Source of the DNA: Lachnospiraceae bacterium
GTDB taxonomy: Bacteria > Bacillota > Clostridia > Lachnospirales > Lachnospiraceae
Assembly (NCBI GenBank): GCA_024699395.1
Contig: JAILPU010000199.1
Location: 1-8,126 of the forward strand
Length of the DNA stretch: 8,126 nt
Direction of reading: 5' to 3'
In this document: positions 6,719 to 8,126 of the stretch, one piece after another
How the letters are laid out: each line of letters starts with the position of its first letter
How positions within the stretch are numbered: position 1 is the first letter of the stretch
The notes under the pieces: model-generated
The model's database searches: none
What the model was told of the DNA's origin: nothing
What the model saw: the letters and a program-made list of their open reading frames with translations, nothing else
Translations under genes and position numbers: made by a program

Positions 6719-7921
6719 ATGTTTACGGATTTTTTTGAAAATTTACGAAGTAAGGGATTAAGGGTAACTTTAGGTGAGTTTCTCACCTTACACGAAGCTC
6801 TGGATAAGGGGCTTTGCACCGGTTCCCTTACGGAATTTTATTATATTTCCAGGATGATCCTTGTAAAATCTGAAACGGATTACGACAAGTTCGACTCTGC
6901 TTTCGAAGAGTGTTTTAAAGGCGTTAAGCACGAGACGGAAGTAGGAAGCATGATGTTACGGTGGCTTGACAAATCGGATATGCAGGAACTTTTTAACGAG
7001 CATGCCAAGGACCATCTTAACAAAATGGAAGGCCTTAATATTGACAAGGAAGATGTTGAGACCAAGTTTAAAGACCGTTTGAAGGATCAGGATACGGAGC
7101 ATAACGGCGGAAGTTTCTGGATAGGAACCATGGGAAAAACCTCCTTCGGAAATATGGGAGGAAATGTAGGCGGCGTAAGAGTCGGTGGTCAGACCGGATA
7201 TCAGTCGGCCTTTTCCGTTGTGGGTGCAAGGAAATTCAAGGATTTCAGAGACGACAAAACCATTACCAACAGAGAGTTTCAGCTGGCTTTCAGAAAGCTT
7301 AGACAGTTTTCAGCAAGGCTTGATATTCCCGAGAGGGAATTGGATATAGAAAATACTATCGATAAAACCTGTTTGAACGGTGGATTCCTACAGATAGAGA
7401 TGAAAAAGCCCAGAAAGAATGCGGTTAAGCTTTTGATGCTTATGGATTCCGGGGGAACCATGATACCCTATACCAGGCTTTTGAACGATCTTTTCCAGGC
7501 GGTAAGTAAATCCAATCATTTTAAAGACGTAAAATGTTATTATTTTCATAACTGTATTTATTCCAAGGTTTATAAGACACCGGAGTGCGAGTACGGAGAC
7601 TGGGTGGACCTTCAATGGCTGTTTAGGAATACGGACAGCGATTACAAGGTTATCATAGTGGGGGATGCCGCCATGGCTCCCGAGGAACTGTATTCAGATA
7701 CCGGTAATTACAGAGGACCCAACGACGGCTTAAGCGGTTATGAGTGGCTTAAACTGTTAAAAAAACATTATAAAAAATCGGTATGGCTTAATCCCAAGAT
7801 GGCCATAGGTCATGCTCCCTGGAGAGAAGCGGAGACAGCCGTCAAGGAAATGTTTCCCATGTTCAGGCTTACAATAGACGGTTTAAACAGAGCAATGGCC
7901 ATACTTATGACAAACAGATAA
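6719..7921 (+). CDS. CoxE-like von Willebrand factor A domain protein, partner of the MoxR ATPase
   Basis: This 400-residue protein of unknown client resembles the CoxE-like VWA family. The N-terminal half (1-125) is charged and helical. A glycine-rich stretch (130-160, including FGNMGGNVGGVRVGG) links it to a middle segment (165-230). The VWA fold begins at about 236 with KLLMLMDSGGTM; the metal-site loop reads D243-S-G-G-T247 instead of the classical DxSxS, and a second acidic element is GDAAM (315-319). The final part (VWLNP at 355-359 and RLTIDGLNRAMAIL at 383-396) matches the usual end of this family. No signal peptide or membrane segment is seen, so it is probably cytosolic. It begins nine bases after the AAA+ gene, consistent with a co-expressed two-protein machine. 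Its own ribosome binding site (AGGA near 6708-6711) is weak, suggesting coupling to the upstream gene. Confidence 0.88.
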   Translation: MFTDFFENLRSKGLRVTLGEFLTLHEALDKGLCTGSLTEFYYISRMILVKSETDYDKFDSAFEECFKGVKHETEVGSMMLRWLDKSDMQELFNEHAKDHLNKMEGLNIDKEDVETKFKDRLKDQDTEHNGGSFWIGTMGKTSFGNMGGNVGGVRVGGQTGYQSAFSVVGARKFKDFRDDKTITNREFQLAFRKLRQFSARLDIPERELDIENTIDKTCLNGGFLQIEMKKPRKNAVKLLMLMDSGGTMIPYTRLLNDLFQAVSKSNHFKDVKCYYFHNCIYSKVYKTPECEYGDWVDLQWLFRNTDSDYKVIIVGDAAMAPEELYSDTGNYRGPNDGLSGYEWLKLLKKHYKKSVWLNPKMAIGHAPWREAETAVKEMFPMFRLTIDGLNRAMAILMTNR

Positions 7922-7941
7922 TTATTTCCGAAAGGAATCTG

Positions 7942-7949
7942 AAAGGAGA
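7942..7949 (+). promoter_or_regulatory. Ribosome binding site for tyrS (GTG start)
   Basis: AAAGGAGA at 7942-7949 is a strong Shine-Dalgarno site with GGAG ending six bases before GTG 7955. No ATG lies in a suitable position, so GTG is the likely start. Confidence 0.8.
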
Positions 7950-7954
7950 TCAAG

Positions 7955-8126
7955 GTGAATATATTTGACGAACTTAAGGCCAGAGGCCTTATAGCACAGC
8001 TTACTGACGAGGAAGAGATAAAGGAACTTGTAAATAACGGTAAAGCCGTATTTTATATTGGTTTCGATCCCACAGCAGACAGTCTTCATATCGGTCACTT
8101 CATGGCTCTTTGTCTTATGAAGAGAC
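7955..8126 (+). CDS. tyrS: Tyrosyl-tRNA synthetase, 5' part cut by the window edge
   Basis: Only the first 57 codons are present. The reading begins [20 protein letters not shown] and contains [15 protein letters not shown], which holds the tyrosine-pocket start and the class I HIGH signature (HIGH at about residues 45-48). This is characteristic of bacterial TyrS (usually about 400-420 residues), which attaches tyrosine to tRNA-Tyr. The start is GTG at 7955. The gene follows the VWA gene after 33 bases with no room for a T-box leader and no convincing terminator, so at least part of its expression probably comes from read-through of the upstream operon. The rest of the gene lies outside the window. 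Confidence 0.95.
   Translation, partial: MNIFDELKARGLIAQLTDEEEIKELVNNGKAVFYIGFDPTADSLHIGHFMALCLMKR

Noticed and set aside
7087..7200. Glycine-rich stretch in the VWA protein as a repeat array or transferred segment
   Set aside because: The glycines are irregularly spaced, the DNA shows no tandem repeat, and base composition matches the surroundings. It looks like a flexible linker.
7926..7937. TTCC-GAAA-GGAA hairpin before tyrS as terminator or attenuator
   Set aside because: Only four base pairs and no following T-tract; it is followed directly by the tyrS ribosome binding site.
1..8126. Defence system, mobile element, CRISPR array, tRNA or riboswitch
   Set aside because: Every long stretch is explained by housekeeping-type genes, gaps are too short for other loci, and I saw no transposase, terminal inverted repeats, regular repeat array or tRNA-like fold. 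The AAA+/VWA pair alone does not make a defence system, as no effector is present.

Overview
The window looks like a chromosomal housekeeping region from a low-to-mid GC Firmicute, most likely a Lachnospiraceae member (Butyrivibrio/Roseburia-like). The evidence is strong AGGAGG-type ribosome binding sites, very short intergenic gaps, a clostridial-type long PRPP synthetase, and the order DUF512 radical-SAM protein, der, plsY, gpsA, which is common in Clostridia. The family-level assignment is inferred from protein character and gene order, not from a database search.

Layout. Bases 1-160 are non-coding and hold a perfect 10-bp hairpin with U-tracts possible on both strands, a likely bidirectional terminator between an unseen gene to the left and prs. 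prs (161-1381, minus strand) encodes an unusually long PRPP synthetase. The 123-base gap 1382-1504 carries two back-to-back promoter-like elements with abutting -35 boxes, one for prs and one for the rightward operon. From 1505 to the window edge seven genes run on the plus strand with gaps of only 3-33 bases and no visible internal terminator: a PDZ/radical-SAM/DUF512 protein, der (ribosome assembly GTPase), plsY and gpsA (phospholipid entry), a MoxR-type AAA+ ATPase, a CoxE-like von Willebrand A protein, and the 5' end of tyrS (cut by the window).

How the genes fit together. GpsA makes sn-glycerol-3-phosphate and PlsY acylates it, the first two steps to phosphatidic acid. Der acts in 50S assembly and TyrS charges tRNA-Tyr, so the operon joins translation capacity with membrane synthesis. 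The MoxR/VWA pair is a recognised chaperone-like two-gene module whose client here is unknown. The DUF512 protein is a conserved radical-SAM-like protein of unknown reaction.

I found no mobile element, CRISPR array, tRNA, rRNA, riboswitch or clear defence system. The least understood parts are the MoxR/VWA module, the DUF512 protein and the long PRPP synthetase variant. Nothing here can be claimed as a new system from sequence alone.
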